A stretch of DNA of 64,000 nucleotides. Source: Oceanisphaera pacifica (GTDB lineage: Bacteria > Pseudomonadota > Gammaproteobacteria > Enterobacterales > Aeromonadaceae). The translations under genes were made by a program, and so were the position numbers. The stretch lies in assembly GCF_017498065.1 (NCBI RefSeq), contig NZ_JAGDFX010000007.1, forward strand, positions 62,001-126,000, written 5' to 3'. Every line of letters begins with the position of its first letter. Position 1 is the stretch's first letter. This document shows, piece after piece, positions 35,589 to 45,019 of this stretch. Below the pieces are notes generated by a model, which saw only the letters and a list, made by a program, of their open reading frames with translations, searched no databases and had not been told where the DNA came from.

Positions 35589-35866
35589 TTAAATTCTTGC
35601 TTAGCAAACCGAATATAGGCAGGAACTTCCAATGCATCTTGGCCGGTTATTGCCACTTTACTGCTATCACCCACTCTGTGGCTTTGTTCACGAGATAACA
35701 CCTGCTGTAACTCTTCAGAGGTCACACCAAAAATCTTGCCCGCCACCATTAAGCCATTAATAAAGCTTTTTGACTGCTCACGCTCAATGGCGGTGTGGCT
35801 GGCATCTGCAAAGTAATCTCTGAATGTTGTCTGTAAATACGCTAAATACTCTTGTTTGTTGTCCAT
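35582..35866 (-). CDS. small conserved-looking protein, unrecognised
   Basis: The 94-residue product begins MDNKQEYLAYLQTTFRDYFA and contains FINGLMVAGKIFGVTSEELQ and VPAYIRFAKQEFKQ. It is soluble and mostly helical, with no Cys cluster, membrane segment or signal. A GAGAGA ribosome site precedes the ATG. The stop lies at the edge of the metallopeptidase remnant, with a 7-bp overlap between the open frames, so insertion or rearrangement may have placed it there. I do not recognise a family. Confidence 0.55.
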   Translation of the reverse strand: MDNKQEYLAYLQTTFRDYFADASHTAIEREQSKSFINGLMVAGKIFGVTSEELQQVLSREQSHRVGDSSKVAITGQDALEVPAYIRFAKQEFKQ

Positions 35867-35930
35867 ATTGATCTCTCGTTATTAAAGTTAGTGTTAAGGT
35901 TAAGATATGGGTTAGTTTAATCAAAAACAA

Positions 35931-35945
35931 GTATGTTGGCATAAC
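35931..35945 (-). repeat. dispersed repeat, copy C (inverted)
   Basis: The complement reads GTTATGCCAACATAC, shared with copies at 3117-3131 and 9346-9360. It lies in the 147-bp gap before the hemolysin III gene, 68 bp ahead of its start. Confidence 0.5.
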
Positions 35946-36013
35946 TTAGTGTGCTTGAACCTTTGCTTTATTTCTGTGTTTAATAACACATCACTTTATA
36001 GTAAAGGCTGATT

Positions 36014-36667
36014 ATGTTTCATCGCAACGGATATTCACGCGAGCAAACTAAGGCTGAAGAAATAGCTAATACGCTTAGCCATGGTTTGGGGTTGTTAGCA
36101 GCCCTTATCGGTACGCCTTTTTTGGTTATACAAGCCATGCACACCGGCGATGCCTTCTTTGTCGTGGGCGCCAGCTTGTTTGCCGCCGCTATTATTTTTA
36201 TGTATTTAACCTCCAGCATTTATCACTTTTTACCGCAGGGTAAGCCTAAACATGCCTTTAGAGTGTTAGAGCATTGCGCTATTTTCGTACTTATTGCCGG
36301 CACTTACACTCCCCTGCTACTAGGCGTGTTAAACGGCCCTTGGGGGTGGAGTTTATTTGCTCTGGTATGGGCGCTGGCAATCACCGGGGTGTTACTTAAA
36401 ATTTTTGCACAGCATTTGCCGATGGCTTTTTCAACCAGCCTGTACCTTTTAATGGGCTGGGTAATTGTGGTGGCGTTTAAGCCGCTGCTGGCTGCTATGC
36501 CCATAGCGGGCATTTATTGGCTAGTCGCTGGCGGGGTTAGTTACACTTTAGGGGTGATTTTCTTTGTATTAGACGACCATCTGCCCTTTGGTCACTTTAT
36601 TTGGCATTTGTGGGTGCTAGGCGGTACAAGCTGTCATTATGTAGCTGTGTATGGATATGGCGCTTAA
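36014..36667 (+). CDS. trhA: hemolysin III family (PAQR/TrhA) membrane protein
   Basis: The 217 residues have seven hydrophobic segments and the family signatures EEIANTLSHGLGLLAALIGT near the N-terminus, YLTSSIYHFLP, VLEHCAIFVLIAGTYTPLLL and HFIWHLWVLGGTSCHYVAVY at the end. The conserved Ser, His and Asp residues of the PAQR zinc site are present (SSIYH, LEH, FIWHLWVLGGTSCH). E. coli YqfA/TrhA influences membrane energetics and lipid homeostasis; haemolysis is a historical label. It is monocistronic. Confidence 0.92.
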   Translation: MFHRNGYSREQTKAEEIANTLSHGLGLLAALIGTPFLVIQAMHTGDAFFVVGASLFAAAIIFMYLTSSIYHFLPQGKPKHAFRVLEHCAIFVLIAGTYTPLLLGVLNGPWGWSLFALVWALAITGVLLKIFAQHLPMAFSTSLYLLMGWVIVVAFKPLLAAMPIAGIYWLVAGGVSYTLGVIFFVLDDHLPFGHFIWHLWVLGGTSCHYVAVYGYGA

Positions 36668-36866
36668 GTTTTTGTCAGTGATTAGCCGCTTCATAATAAG
36701 CACCAAACAGAGCTTTATGCTACCTGGTCGCAAAATTCTCCGAGGCCATATAACTGAAAATAGTTTTTTATCCTGCAAAATGAGTTATTTCCAATAGTGT
36801 TTACTTAAACGATGGGGCTGTTTACACTGTTTATCTCTTTTTTACGCCTGTCTAACGAGCCTGATA

Positions 36867-38096
36867 ATGTCTTTTCGTGATCTTTCCTTGTCCCCTGCTG
36901 TGTTGGCGGCTTTGCCAAGTCAGTATCACGCGCCCACCCCTATTCAACAACAGGCAATACCGGCCATGCTTCGCGGGCAAGATGTATTGGCCTTGGCACA
37001 AACGGGCAGCGGTAAAACCTTAGCCTTTGGCTTGGGGCTGTTACAGCAGCTTGCCTTATCATCAGAAGACGCTATAAGCCTGGCGAAGTTAACAGCTGTG
37101 GTGATAGTGCCTACCCGCGAGTTAGCGGCACAAATTAATGACGTTTTAGCGCCCTTATCAAAGGCCCTTAATATTGCTCAGGCCATGGTGTGTGGCGGCA
37201 TAGGTCTAAATGAGCAAGTCGCGATGCTTGAACAGGCACCTCCTCGGTTATTAATTGCCACGCCAGGGCGGTTATTGGACTTAATCACCCAGCGGCTTAT
37301 CTCAGTGAATCAGGTTAAGCATTTGGTATTAGATGAAGCAGACCGTTTGCTAGAAATGGGCTTTTGGCCCGATTTACAACGTATTGTGCAAGCTATGCCA
37401 GCACAACAGCAACGACTATTATTTTCTGCCACTTTGGCTGGCGAGTTAGCAGAAAAAGTCAGCTTACTGATGCCTAATGCACAGCGCATTGAGGTAGGCG
37501 AGCAGAATCAGCTAGTGGATGCCATTGAGCAACGTTGTTATTTGGTAAATAAAGGCAGCAAAGCACAAGCGCTTATCGCCTTACTTAAAGAAACATTCCC
37601 CCAGCAGCCCGCACTGGTGTTTATCAACGCCAGAGACAGTGCCGATGCTCTCGCTAAAAAGTTAAATAAGGCCGGTATTGTGGCGCGGGCGCTGCATGGC
37701 GAAAAAGATCATGCTGAGCGTGAACAAGCCTTGCTCGCCTTTAAAAAAGGCGAAGTACGCGTATTAGTGGCCACCGATTTACTGGCACGGGGCATAGATA
37801 TTTCGGCGCTGCCAGTGGTAATTAACCTAGACTTGCCGCCCAGTGCGCCTGTGTATGTACACCGAGTGGGCCGCACTGCCCGTGCAGGCATGAATGGCGT
37901 GGCTATTTCATTGGTCTGTCACGGTGAAATGCCGGCGTTAGCGGCTATTCGTGAATTAACGGGAGCAAAGCTTGCATTAGAGCACCTAGAAGGCTTTGCG
38001 GTCACCGACAAGCCTGCCAGTGGTGAGCGAAAGCGGCCAGTGCGGGATAAAAAGGCCAACCGTCGTCGCATGAATAATCGTCGCTCGAATAAATAA
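36867..38096 (+). CDS. DEAD-box ATP-dependent RNA helicase
   Basis: The 409 residues carry all helicase motifs in order: a Q motif region (YHAPTPIQQQAIPAML), motif I AQTGSGKT, Ia PTRELAAQI, Ib TPGRLLDL, II DEAD, III SATL, then ALVFINARDSADALAKKLNK, ATDLLARGID and HRVGRTARAG. The C-terminus is short and basic (KRPVRDKKANRRRMNNRRSN), suited to RNA binding. It resembles the RhlE group rather than DbpA, which carries a specific RNA-binding domain. Probable roles are ribosome assembly or cold adaptation. Standalone gene. Confidence 0.92.
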   Translation: MSFRDLSLSPAVLAALPSQYHAPTPIQQQAIPAMLRGQDVLALAQTGSGKTLAFGLGLLQQLALSSEDAISLAKLTAVVIVPTRELAAQINDVLAPLSKALNIAQAMVCGGIGLNEQVAMLEQAPPRLLIATPGRLLDLITQRLISVNQVKHLVLDEADRLLEMGFWPDLQRIVQAMPAQQQRLLFSATLAGELAEKVSLLMPNAQRIEVGEQNQLVDAIEQRCYLVNKGSKAQALIALLKETFPQQPALVFINARDSADALAKKLNKAGIVARALHGEKDHAEREQALLAFKKGEVRVLVATDLLARGIDISALPVVINLDLPPSAPVYVHRVGRTARAGMNGVAISLVCHGEMPALAAIRELTGAKLALEHLEGFAVTDKPASGERKRPVRDKKANRRRMNNRRSNK

Positions 38097-38219
38097 AAGC
38101 CCTGCCAGCAAATACGATAAAGGTAGCCATTAACAAAATTGCCCTATTCTATGGGAGTATGGGCTTTGTGGTAGAATGGCACCCTATTTATTTTTATTCT
38201 GTATAAATTGAGAGCCTTA

Positions 38220-39185
38220 ATGGACATCACTGCCCTGCCCTTATTTTACAGCGAGCTAAACGCCCGCTTTCGTGAACATCAAGCCCAACACCCGCAAGAG
38301 TTACGCCGTTTATTTCATGGCAGAGGCCGCTGCTGGCCAGGCCTTGAACAAGTCACGGTTGATTGGCTGGGTGATCAGTTATTGGTGTCTTTGTTTAAAG
38401 CACCCGAGCCCGATTTTATTGCGGCGCTAACCGACACTTTATTAACCTTTGTTGAGCAAGAGATATGGCAAAAAAGCAGTGCCCGCTCCATATTAATGCA
38501 ACACCGAGGTCAACCAGGCTCGCCTATTGAAGTGATTTGGGGAGAGCTTGCGCCCGAGCCAGTAGTAACTGAGCAAGGACTGCGCTATCAGTTAGTGTTA
38601 GGCCGTAATCAAAATCATGGCTTGTTTCTTGATATGCGCTTAGGGCGCGAGTGGGTACGACAACAAGCCGCCGATAAAAAGGTATTAAACTTATTTGCCT
38701 ATACCTGTGGTTTTTCGGTGGCGGCTATGGCGGGCGGCGCTAAGCAGGTAGTAAACCTGGATATGGCTAAGGGCATGCTTAGCCGTGGCCGTGATAACCA
38801 TAGGCTAAATCAGCAAGATGTAAGAGCGGTCACCTTCTTAGGCTACGATGTGTTTAAATCTTGGGGACGATTGCGCAAAATGGGGCCCTATGAGCTGGTA
38901 ATTATTGACCCGCCTTCGTTTCAAAAAGGCAGCTTTGCACTCACTCAAGATTATCACAAAATATTACGCCGTTTGCCGGAGCTGCTAACGGCTGGTGGCA
39001 AGGTGTTGGCATGTGTAAATGCGCCAGCAATAGCCAGCCAATTTTTAATCGACAGCATGGCCGAGCATGCGCCCAGCTTGCAGTTTGTCGAGCGATTAGA
39101 TAACCCAGCTGAGTTTGCTGATATAGACCCAGAATCAGGCCTTAAAGCCTTAGTGTTTGTCAGCCAAAAAAGCGAACAAGGCTAA
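38220..39185 (+). CDS. class I SAM-dependent methyltransferase, RlmI/RlmK-like
   Basis: It starts at ATG 38220; a TTG at 38208 in frame lacks support. The 321-residue product has a poorly conserved N-terminal part, then FLDMRLGREWVRQQAADKKV. The SAM-binding NLFAYTCGFSVAAMAGGAKQ, LDMAKGMLSRGRDNHRLN and the catalytic-site DPPSFQKGSFALTQDYHKIL follow. The last segment resembles the m7G/m5C 23S rRNA enzymes RlmKL and RlmI, but no PUA or THUMP domain is present. RNA is the probable substrate; the exact base is unknown. Confidence 0.85.
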   Translation: MDITALPLFYSELNARFREHQAQHPQELRRLFHGRGRCWPGLEQVTVDWLGDQLLVSLFKAPEPDFIAALTDTLLTFVEQEIWQKSSARSILMQHRGQPGSPIEVIWGELAPEPVVTEQGLRYQLVLGRNQNHGLFLDMRLGREWVRQQAADKKVLNLFAYTCGFSVAAMAGGAKQVVNLDMAKGMLSRGRDNHRLNQQDVRAVTFLGYDVFKSWGRLRKMGPYELVIIDPPSFQKGSFALTQDYHKILRRLPELLTAGGKVLACVNAPAIASQFLIDSMAEHAPSLQFVERLDNPAEFADIDPESGLKALVFVSQKSEQG

Positions 39186-39196
39186 ACAAGCGCTAC

Positions 39197-39275
39197 GCCT
39201 TACGCTGACCGCCTTAGGTTAAACAACAGAAGCGATTTGGGTTGTTCGTACCACGTTCAGCGTCAAGCGTAAGGC
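39197..39275. repeat. inverted intergenic repeat
   Basis: GCCTTACGCTGAC (39197-39209) and GTCAAGCGTAAGGC (39262-39275) are complementary except for one extra base. The words belong to the TCAGC/TACGCTGACC family. It lies between convergent methyltransferase and chemoreceptor genes. Confidence 0.45.
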
Positions 39276-39346
39276 TATTTGTGCCGTGGAGTACGCATCT
39301 TTGCAATGACCAAACTTCAAGCATTGTCTTTGAGCTTGCTGCTATT

Positions 39347-40921
39347 TTAGCCCTGTCTAAATCTCACCACTAGCTCATGTAAATCGCCAGAAATACCTTT
39401 TAAATGGCTCAATGATCCCGAGGCCTTATTCGCACTGTCGGCGCTGGAGTCAGCCAAGCCGGCAATATTAACTACCTGACGGTTAATGTCTTCGGCTACA
39501 TGAGCTTGCTCTTCAACCGCCGCCGCCATTTGCGTCGACATATTGGCAATATTTGCCACCGCATCAGCGATACCATTGAGCATAACGCCGCTTTCTTGAA
39601 CCCGGCTCACGCCTGTTTCGGCATGGGTAGCGCCTTGCTCAGCCACGGCAACGGCACTGTTAGCGCGAGTCGTTAACTCTTTCACTATGCTATAAATTTC
39701 TTGGGTAGACGCTTGAGTACGCTGTGCTAAATTTCGTACTTCATCGGCCACCACCGCAAAACCTCGTCCTTGCTCACCGGCGCGTGCTGCTTCAATAGCC
39801 GCATTCAGCGCCAGCAAGTTGGTTTGTTCAGCAATTTGTTCAATCATTTGCGCGGCACTGGCAATATTCTCTGTTTGCTCAGACACAGCGCTCACCGACT
39901 GGCTAATATCAGAAACGGTATCTCGCAGTGTTTCAATCGACTCTTTTGTGACATCAGCAATCGCCGCACCTTGCGTGACCAAATCATTGGCAGTATCAGC
40001 CGATGCCGCCGTCTCGCTTACATGCTGAGATACTTCAGTAATAGTGGCGCTCATTTGATTCATGGCGGTGGCTACTTGCTGGGTTTCAGCTTGCTGACAT
40101 TCAATTTCTGAGCGTGTACTCTGGGTCAGTGTTAAGCCAGAATCTGTCTCATTGGCGACATTTTTTGATGCATTCTCAATACGAGTTAACACAGTATCAA
40201 GGTGTGCCAGCTCACTTAAAATAGCCACTTTAAGCTTACCCACTTCCCCCACATCATCGGTATAACTTTGTACCGCTAATGGATGTGAAAAGGCCGTTCT
40301 TAACAAGCCATTTAAAGAGCGGATCACCGACTTTTTACGCTGATGAGCCCAACATGCATAGATAACCACGGCACAGGCAAGCATGACCTGTGCAATATTA
40401 TGGTTTGCTGTTAATAATAAGCCCGCCCATACCAATAGCGCCAGCGCTAAAAACAGCTGATGAGGCGCGGCTTTAACAGCCTTAATCAAAGAAGATAAGG
40501 TTGAGGCTTTGCGTCTTTTTTGTATGTTGGCATAAAGTTGCTGCGTTCGGGCCACATCTTCTTTTTTGGGCGCCGAGCGCACCGACTCATACCCCACTAT
40601 CTTGCCATCGCGTGTAATAGGAGTAACGTAAGCATTCACCCAATAAAAACCGCCGTCTTTACGGCGGTTTTTAATTATCCCCATCCAAGGTTTACCCTCT
40701 TTAATATGCGCCCACAACACTTTAAATGCCGCGGTGGGCATATCTGGGTGGCGTACAATGTTGTGGGGTTGACCTATGAGCTCTTCTCGAGAAAAGCCGC
40801 TCATTGCTACAAATGCATCATTGCATTCAGTAATATTACCTTGCGTATCCGTCACGGTAATGAGTTTATCATTACCGGTAAATAGCTTTTCGGTATCGGT
40901 AATAGGGAGGTTTTTTCTCAT
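39347..40921 (-). CDS. PAS-containing methyl-accepting chemotaxis protein (Aer-like)
   Basis: The 524 residues have an N-terminal PAS domain (about 10-120, with [20 protein letters not shown] and [18 protein letters not shown], the Aer-type FAD pocket). Two close membrane segments (about 155-195, [16 protein letters not shown] and [17 protein letters not shown]) follow. The C-terminal signalling domain carries the hallmark hairpin [20 protein letters not shown] and [19 protein letters not shown]. There is no large periplasmic domain, so it senses an internal signal such as redox or energy state. Other chemotaxis genes are not nearby. Confidence 0.93.
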   Translation of the reverse strand: MRKNLPITDTEKLFTGNDKLITVTDTQGNITECNDAFVAMSGFSREELIGQPHNIVRHPDMPTAAFKVLWAHIKEGKPWMGIIKNRRKDGGFYWVNAYVTPITRDGKIVGYESVRSAPKKEDVARTQQLYANIQKRRKASTLSSLIKAVKAAPHQLFLALALLVWAGLLLTANHNIAQVMLACAVVIYACWAHQRKKSVIRSLNGLLRTAFSHPLAVQSYTDDVGEVGKLKVAILSELAHLDTVLTRIENASKNVANETDSGLTLTQSTRSEIECQQAETQQVATAMNQMSATITEVSQHVSETAASADTANDLVTQGAAIADVTKESIETLRDTVSDISQSVSAVSEQTENIASAAQMIEQIAEQTNLLALNAAIEAARAGEQGRGFAVVADEVRNLAQRTQASTQEIYSIVKELTTRANSAVAVAEQGATHAETGVSRVQESGVMLNGIADAVANIANMSTQMAAAVEEQAHVAEDINRQVVNIAGLADSSADSANKASGSLSHLKGISGDLHELVVRFRQG

Positions 40922-41222
40922 GAGTCATGACCTAGGTTAAGCAGGTGGGTGTGTTAAGTGTAGATCTTAAAAACACCCTAAGTTTATTGCTCTTTCATAA
41001 TAAAACCTTGCTCACAGTTAAGCCGAGAAGCCTGTGTGATACAAAAAGCTCAATAAACCTTGAAACCTCTCCTTGGTGTACTGCAAGTTAAATGAGTGTA
41101 CTTAGCATGCTCTTCACTTAGCTTGCCTGTAATACGGTAATAATAACGGCTATTATAACGGCAAGTATCTGCAATATGCTCTACTTTTTTATAATGCCCC
41201 TTATATTTCGCCATGGAGTTGT
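40922..41222. other. gene-free region between two divergent genes
   Basis: Both neighbours read outward from here. No ORF with a ribosome site is present. I see a repeated TAACGGC at about 41147 and 41158 in AT-rich sequence near the plus-strand gene, which may be part of its promoter. No sigma28 promoter could be found ahead of the chemoreceptor. Confidence 0.4.
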
Positions 41223-41936
41223 ATGGACATCACTATTTCTGTCAGCAATGCAGTAGCGCGCTGGCTTTCACTGTCACTGCCACGGTTACCCAGTGCCGAT
41301 GGCAAACGCATAGGAACACAAGCCCTCACCACCAATTTCAACCAGCTCGCTTGGCAATGCCATTTACTGGAGCACGGTCCAGCATCTAACCCTTATCATA
41401 CTGTGGTGGCCATGGAAGCCTATAGCCGCTATGTGATGTTTCTCCCTTTTGCGACTCCTCCCAGCCAAGCAGAGCTTGAACAGACCTTACTAGAGCGGTG
41501 GGGAAATGAAGCCTTGCACCTGGCAATAGAAAGCGGCGCGATCACTGATAATGAACTGCCACTAATGGTGGATAATTTTAGCCACCAACATAATGACATA
41601 CTATGGGTCAATAATTACGACGCCAGTATCAACGGGCATATTAGCGATGCTAGAGCTTGGTTTATGCAAGCCTTAATTGACGAAGATAGACACTACTTAG
41701 ACGGGGATACTTGTTATGGTTTAGCTCGACATATCAATCAGTTATATAAAAAAGTAGGCGGCAGTAAAGGCCGTTTTCGCCCCATAGTGCGCTTGTTAGA
41801 CGATGCCTTATTCCGCTTTGGCTCTGGGCTATCGGTAAACGCTTACCCTAATACCAAGGTGGGGGACTTTCCATGCCCCTACCCGGCACCTAAGCTTCCT
41901 AGTAATGTCGTTAATTTTTCGGATTATAAAAAATAG
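41223..41936 (+). CDS. protein of unknown function, 237 residues
   Basis: The ATG follows GGAG. The product is soluble, with no signal peptide or membrane helix. It contains ATPPSQAELEQTLLERWGNE, SHQHNDILWVNNYDASINGH and LARHINQLYKKVGGSKGRFR, and ends with VNFSDYKK. Its three conserved-looking His/Asn blocks give no catalytic signature that I recognise. It stands alone, between a long intergenic region and a bidirectional terminator. It might belong to a family of Oceanospirillales/Alteromonadales hypotheticals; no function is proposed. Confidence 0.75.
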   Translation: MDITISVSNAVARWLSLSLPRLPSADGKRIGTQALTTNFNQLAWQCHLLEHGPASNPYHTVVAMEAYSRYVMFLPFATPPSQAELEQTLLERWGNEALHLAIESGAITDNELPLMVDNFSHQHNDILWVNNYDASINGHISDARAWFMQALIDEDRHYLDGDTCYGLARHINQLYKKVGGSKGRFRPIVRLLDDALFRFGSGLSVNAYPNTKVGDFPCPYPAPKLPSNVVNFSDYKK

Positions 41937-41971
41937 AGGCCTTTGTACTTGCTCAAAATGATATTACTCAT

Positions 41972-42000
41972 AAAAATGCCGAGTTTGGCTCGGCATTTTT
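41972..42000 (+). terminator. terminator after the 237-residue gene
   Basis: AAAAATGCCGAG and CTCGGCATTTTT form a 12-bp stem around TTTGG, with T-runs in both directions. Confidence 0.88.
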
Positions 42001-42182
42001 ATCTATTGCACGTTTAACCCTCACGGCTTAGTCACGGGCGCAGGTTATGGTTAAATTATCACCGCAGCGCCATATAAATGCCGATTAATGGCGTTTTTTA
42101 CAGCTTTTTGCCATCAAGTTATCGACCCCAAGACTGGCGTGGGTATACTGAGCGCAATTTATCAATATGAATGAGTATTTGA

Positions 42183-44141
42183 GTGCAACCTCTGAGTCTA
42201 GTCGAACTAAACCCTACTGTTAATTTGCCTGAAGATATCGCGAGGCTCAGTGACGTGCCCGCAACAGAGCTAAGTGCTTTACAAGCGCGCGCAGACTCGG
42301 CGTTTGCGACTTTGTCTGCATTAAATGCCGTTAACCCACTGTTATTGCTTAATGGCTTTTCGGGTATTGATTATGAAGAGCTGGTTGATAGCTTAATAAA
42401 AAAGCATGCTAATCACGCCGACTTATTTGATCTTTGTTATGCGGAAAATTTAAACCATCCACAAAAGCCCATTTGGCTTAAATTAAAAGCCGGTACCGGA
42501 TTAGTATTTTGCGAGTTGGTGGGGCAATTACTGGAGTTATCTTCTCGCCACTTAGAAGCTGAGCACATAGTACAGCGTATTTTAAAAAAACAAGATAACG
42601 ACCCTAAAGTGGCGGACTATTTATCTTTGCTCTCGCAGCATGTGGCAGCAGGCCAAGGCTTTAGCCACCCGGTACTGATTAATTTAATGGTACATCGCCA
42701 CGATAACACTATGCCCATTGTGCATGCGCGCCAATGTACCCCAGAGCAGCTATTTGGCGCCGTACACGTTCAAACTGAGCAAGGCTCTGTGTTTAGTCAC
42801 CATCATTTACTCGAGCCTGGCTTATTACACCAGGCCAATGGCGGCTATTTAGTACTGTCTATTAATGAACTACTCGCACAACCCTCCTTGTGGTTTAAGC
42901 TAAAAAACGCCCTGCAAACACGCCAAATTGAATGGAGTCGGCCGGCAGAAATAGCAACGTTTTACTTTCAGCCTGAGCCAACGCCCTTAGATATTCATTT
43001 AGTGTTGGTGGGTGATCGCTTAGCGGTGGCCGAGTTGTCTATGCTTGATCATGAACTGGATACCTTGGCTTTTTTGCGCGCAGATATTATTCCTGAATGG
43101 GATCTTAGCCAAATTTTCCCTCACTACTTAGGGTTTCTGTCGCACTTGCGCCATAAGCATCAACTATTAGATTTTGATGCCAGTGCTATTGCTCGCTTAT
43201 GCCGTTACGCCAGTAAAATGACCGAGCATCAACATAAAGTATCTTTGGTTGAAACCGAATTAGTCGCCATTATGCAATTAGCCGATGTGGCTGCTCGGCG
43301 CGAGCACAGTGAAGAAGTGAGCGCAGCTCACCTGATCAGTGCAGAGCAAGAGCAAGACTATCGCTTAAGCTATTTACTCGAGCAGTCTGACTTAGGTGTG
43401 CGCGATGGCCAGTATTTATTACAAACCCAAGGGCAAACCGTGGGGCAAATTAACGGTTTGTCGGTATTACAAATTACCGGGCACCCCTATGACTTTGGCG
43501 AGCCGGTCCGCTTAACCGCCACCGTGCACTTAGGGGATGGGGATATCTCTGATATTGAAAGAAAATCGGAACTTGCCGGCCATATCCACGCCAAAGCCAT
43601 GATGATTATTCAAGGGTATCTGGCCAATGTGTTTGGTGCAGAGCATCCCTCCCCACTCTCTGCTACTTTAGTCTTTGAGCAGTCTTATCATGAAATAGAC
43701 GGCGATAGCGCCTCATTAGCAGGCTTATGTGCTCTGTTGTCGGCATTAGCAAAAGAGCCAATTTATCAACATTTTGCGATTACAGGGGCAGTCGATCAAT
43801 TTGGTAATGTGCAGCCGGTGGGAGGCGTTAACGAAAAAATAGAAGGATTTTACCGCTTGTGTAAAATTCAGGGGTTAACGGGTCAGCAAGGGGTTATTTT
43901 GCCGGCGAGCAACCAACTGCAATTAAACTTGTCAGATGAAGTGGTTGAAGCAATCACAAGCGGCCAATTTCATATTTACCCTGTGGCCCATGTAACTCAG
44001 GCCATTGAGCTGCTTACTGGCAGTGTGGCCGGTGATGTTGAGCAAGCAGATACTCTGTTTGGTCGTATTAGAGAACGGCTGGATGATCTTAATGGTCACT
44101 CAATAGAAACCAGCTTTTTACGGCGTTTATTCCGACGTTAA
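42183..44141 (+). CDS. ycbZ: Lon-like ATP-independent protease (YcbZ/LonH type)
   Basis: It starts at GTG 42183; the nearby ATG codons are out of frame or blocked. The 652-residue product ends in a Lon protease domain, with the catalytic Ser in DGDSASLAGLCALLSALAK and the Lys in GGVNEKIEGFYRLCK. Upstream is an AAA-like region with GALLHQANGGYLVLSINELL-type Walker B text (LLHQANGGYLVLSINELLAQ), but no Walker A GxxxxGK[ST] motif is seen, as in E. coli YcbZ. Hydrolysis-driven unfolding is therefore doubtful. YcbZ proteins are linked to ribosome assembly or translation in some screens. The gene precedes fabA, the conserved ycbZ-fabA-rmf order. Confidence 0.88.
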   Translation: MQPLSLVELNPTVNLPEDIARLSDVPATELSALQARADSAFATLSALNAVNPLLLLNGFSGIDYEELVDSLIKKHANHADLFDLCYAENLNHPQKPIWLKLKAGTGLVFCELVGQLLELSSRHLEAEHIVQRILKKQDNDPKVADYLSLLSQHVAAGQGFSHPVLINLMVHRHDNTMPIVHARQCTPEQLFGAVHVQTEQGSVFSHHHLLEPGLLHQANGGYLVLSINELLAQPSLWFKLKNALQTRQIEWSRPAEIATFYFQPEPTPLDIHLVLVGDRLAVAELSMLDHELDTLAFLRADIIPEWDLSQIFPHYLGFLSHLRHKHQLLDFDASAIARLCRYASKMTEHQHKVSLVETELVAIMQLADVAARREHSEEVSAAHLISAEQEQDYRLSYLLEQSDLGVRDGQYLLQTQGQTVGQINGLSVLQITGHPYDFGEPVRLTATVHLGDGDISDIERKSELAGHIHAKAMMIIQGYLANVFGAEHPSPLSATLVFEQSYHEIDGDSASLAGLCALLSALAKEPIYQHFAITGAVDQFGNVQPVGGVNEKIEGFYRLCKIQGLTGQQGVILPASNQLQLNLSDEVVEAITSGQFHIYPVAHVTQAIELLTGSVAGDVEQADTLFGRIRERLDDLNGHSIETSFLRRLFRR

Positions 44142-44142
44142 A

Positions 44143-44176
44143 GTGATCGGACTTGTCTAGCGAACAAGTGTTCGCT
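44143..44176. promoter_or_regulatory. FadR and FabR sites upstream of fabA
   Basis: GTGATCGGACTTGTC at about 44143-44157 resembles the FadR activator site of E. coli fabA. AGCGAACA-AG-TGTTCGCT at 44159-44176, a perfect 8-bp-arm palindrome, matches the FabR repressor box (AGCG-ACA..TGT-CGCT). The order and adjacency are the same as in E. coli, where they balance unsaturated fatty acid synthesis. Confidence 0.8.
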
Positions 44177-44234
44177 AAAGTGACGCCAATTTACAATATA
44201 GGCTCAGGCCTGAACATAATGGAATAGTGAAACT

Positions 44235-44780
44235 ATGCCTTCACAAGATATCCCTTCGCAAAAAGAACTGGGCAAACACGCCTTTACCAGAGAAGAACTC
44301 TTGGCATGTAGCCAAGGTGAACTATTTGGCCCAGGTAATAGCCAACTACCTGCACCTAATATGCTGATGATGGACCGCATTAATCATATTTGTGATGAAG
44401 GTGGTGAGCACGGCAAAGGCGAAATTGTTGCCGAATTAGATATTAACCCAGACTTGTGGTTTTTTGACTGCCACTTTCCAGGTGACCCTGTGATGCCAGG
44501 CTGCCTAGGCCTAGATGCCATGTGGCAGCTGGTTGGCTTTTTCTTAGGCTGGAAAGGCGGCCCAGGTAAAGGGCGTGCGCTGGGTGTGGGTGAAGTTAAA
44601 TTTAGTGGTCAAATTGTTCCTACAGCCAAAAAAGTAACCTATCGTATTACGCTTAAGCGTGTTATTTGGCGCAAGCTGATTATGGGGATTGCCGATGGCA
44701 CGGTAGAAGTGGATGGCCGTGTGATCTATGAAGCCAAAGATTTAAAAGTCGGCTTGTTTACCGATACCTCTTCGTTTTAA
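44235..44780 (+). CDS. fabA: 3-hydroxydecanoyl-ACP dehydratase/isomerase
   Basis: The 181 residues (E. coli 172) have a hot-dog fold with [20 protein letters not shown], the catalytic His in [15 protein letters not shown] and Asp in [20 protein letters not shown], and [14 protein letters not shown]. It makes trans-2-decenoyl-ACP and isomerises it to the cis-3 form, the branch point to unsaturated fatty acids. The N-terminus is about nine residues longer than in E. coli. A bidirectional terminator follows, shared with rmf on the other strand. Confidence 0.98.
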   Translation: MPSQDIPSQKELGKHAFTREELLACSQGELFGPGNSQLPAPNMLMMDRINHICDEGGEHGKGEIVAELDINPDLWFFDCHFPGDPVMPGCLGLDAMWQLVGFFLGWKGGPGKGRALGVGEVKFSGQIVPTAKKVTYRITLKRVIWRKLIMGIADGTVEVDGRVIYEAKDLKVGLFTDTSSF

Positions 44781-44801
44781 TCACGCTGTGGTTTAATGAT
44801 C

Positions 44802-44831
44802 AAAAAGGCCCCGACGTGTCGGGGCCTTTTT
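44802..44831. terminator. bidirectional terminator between fabA and rmf
   Basis: AAAAAGGCCCCGAC (44802-44815), GT, GTCGGGGCCTTTTT (44818-44831). The 14-bp stem has T-runs on both strands and lies between convergent genes. Confidence 0.93.
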
Positions 44832-44842
44832 ATTGGAATTGT

Positions 44843-45019
44843 TTAACGTAAGAAAAGGCCTGCGCCTTTATCTTCCATGGCTTCTCGCCATCCCCCTAAC
44901 CATTCTCCTTTGGCATCAAAGTCTTGGTGGGGGCAATTGTCTTTTGATCGTCCACTTACGCCTGCTTGGTAACCGCGAGTACGGGCCCTTTCCAAACGGT
45001 CACGTTTTTGTCTCTTCAT
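44843..45019 (-). CDS. rmf: ribosome modulation factor
   Basis: The 58-residue protein MKRQKRDRLERARTRGYQAG ... WLGGWREAMEDKGAGLFLR matches E. coli RMF (55), with the start at 45019; the frame is open slightly upstream but lacks family residues. RMF dimerises 70S ribosomes into inactive 100S particles in stationary phase. Conserved basic RxxRGYQAG and the SGRSKDNCPHQ region are present. Beside fabA, as in E. coli. Confidence 0.97.
   Translation of the reverse strand: MKRQKRDRLERARTRGYQAGVSGRSKDNCPHQDFDAKGEWLGGWREAMEDKGAGLFLR

Noticed and set aside
40525-40540. Fourth copy of the TATGTTGGCATA repeat
   Set aside because: It lies inside the chemoreceptor coding sequence and matches only the central 12-13 bp, so it is probably coincidental.
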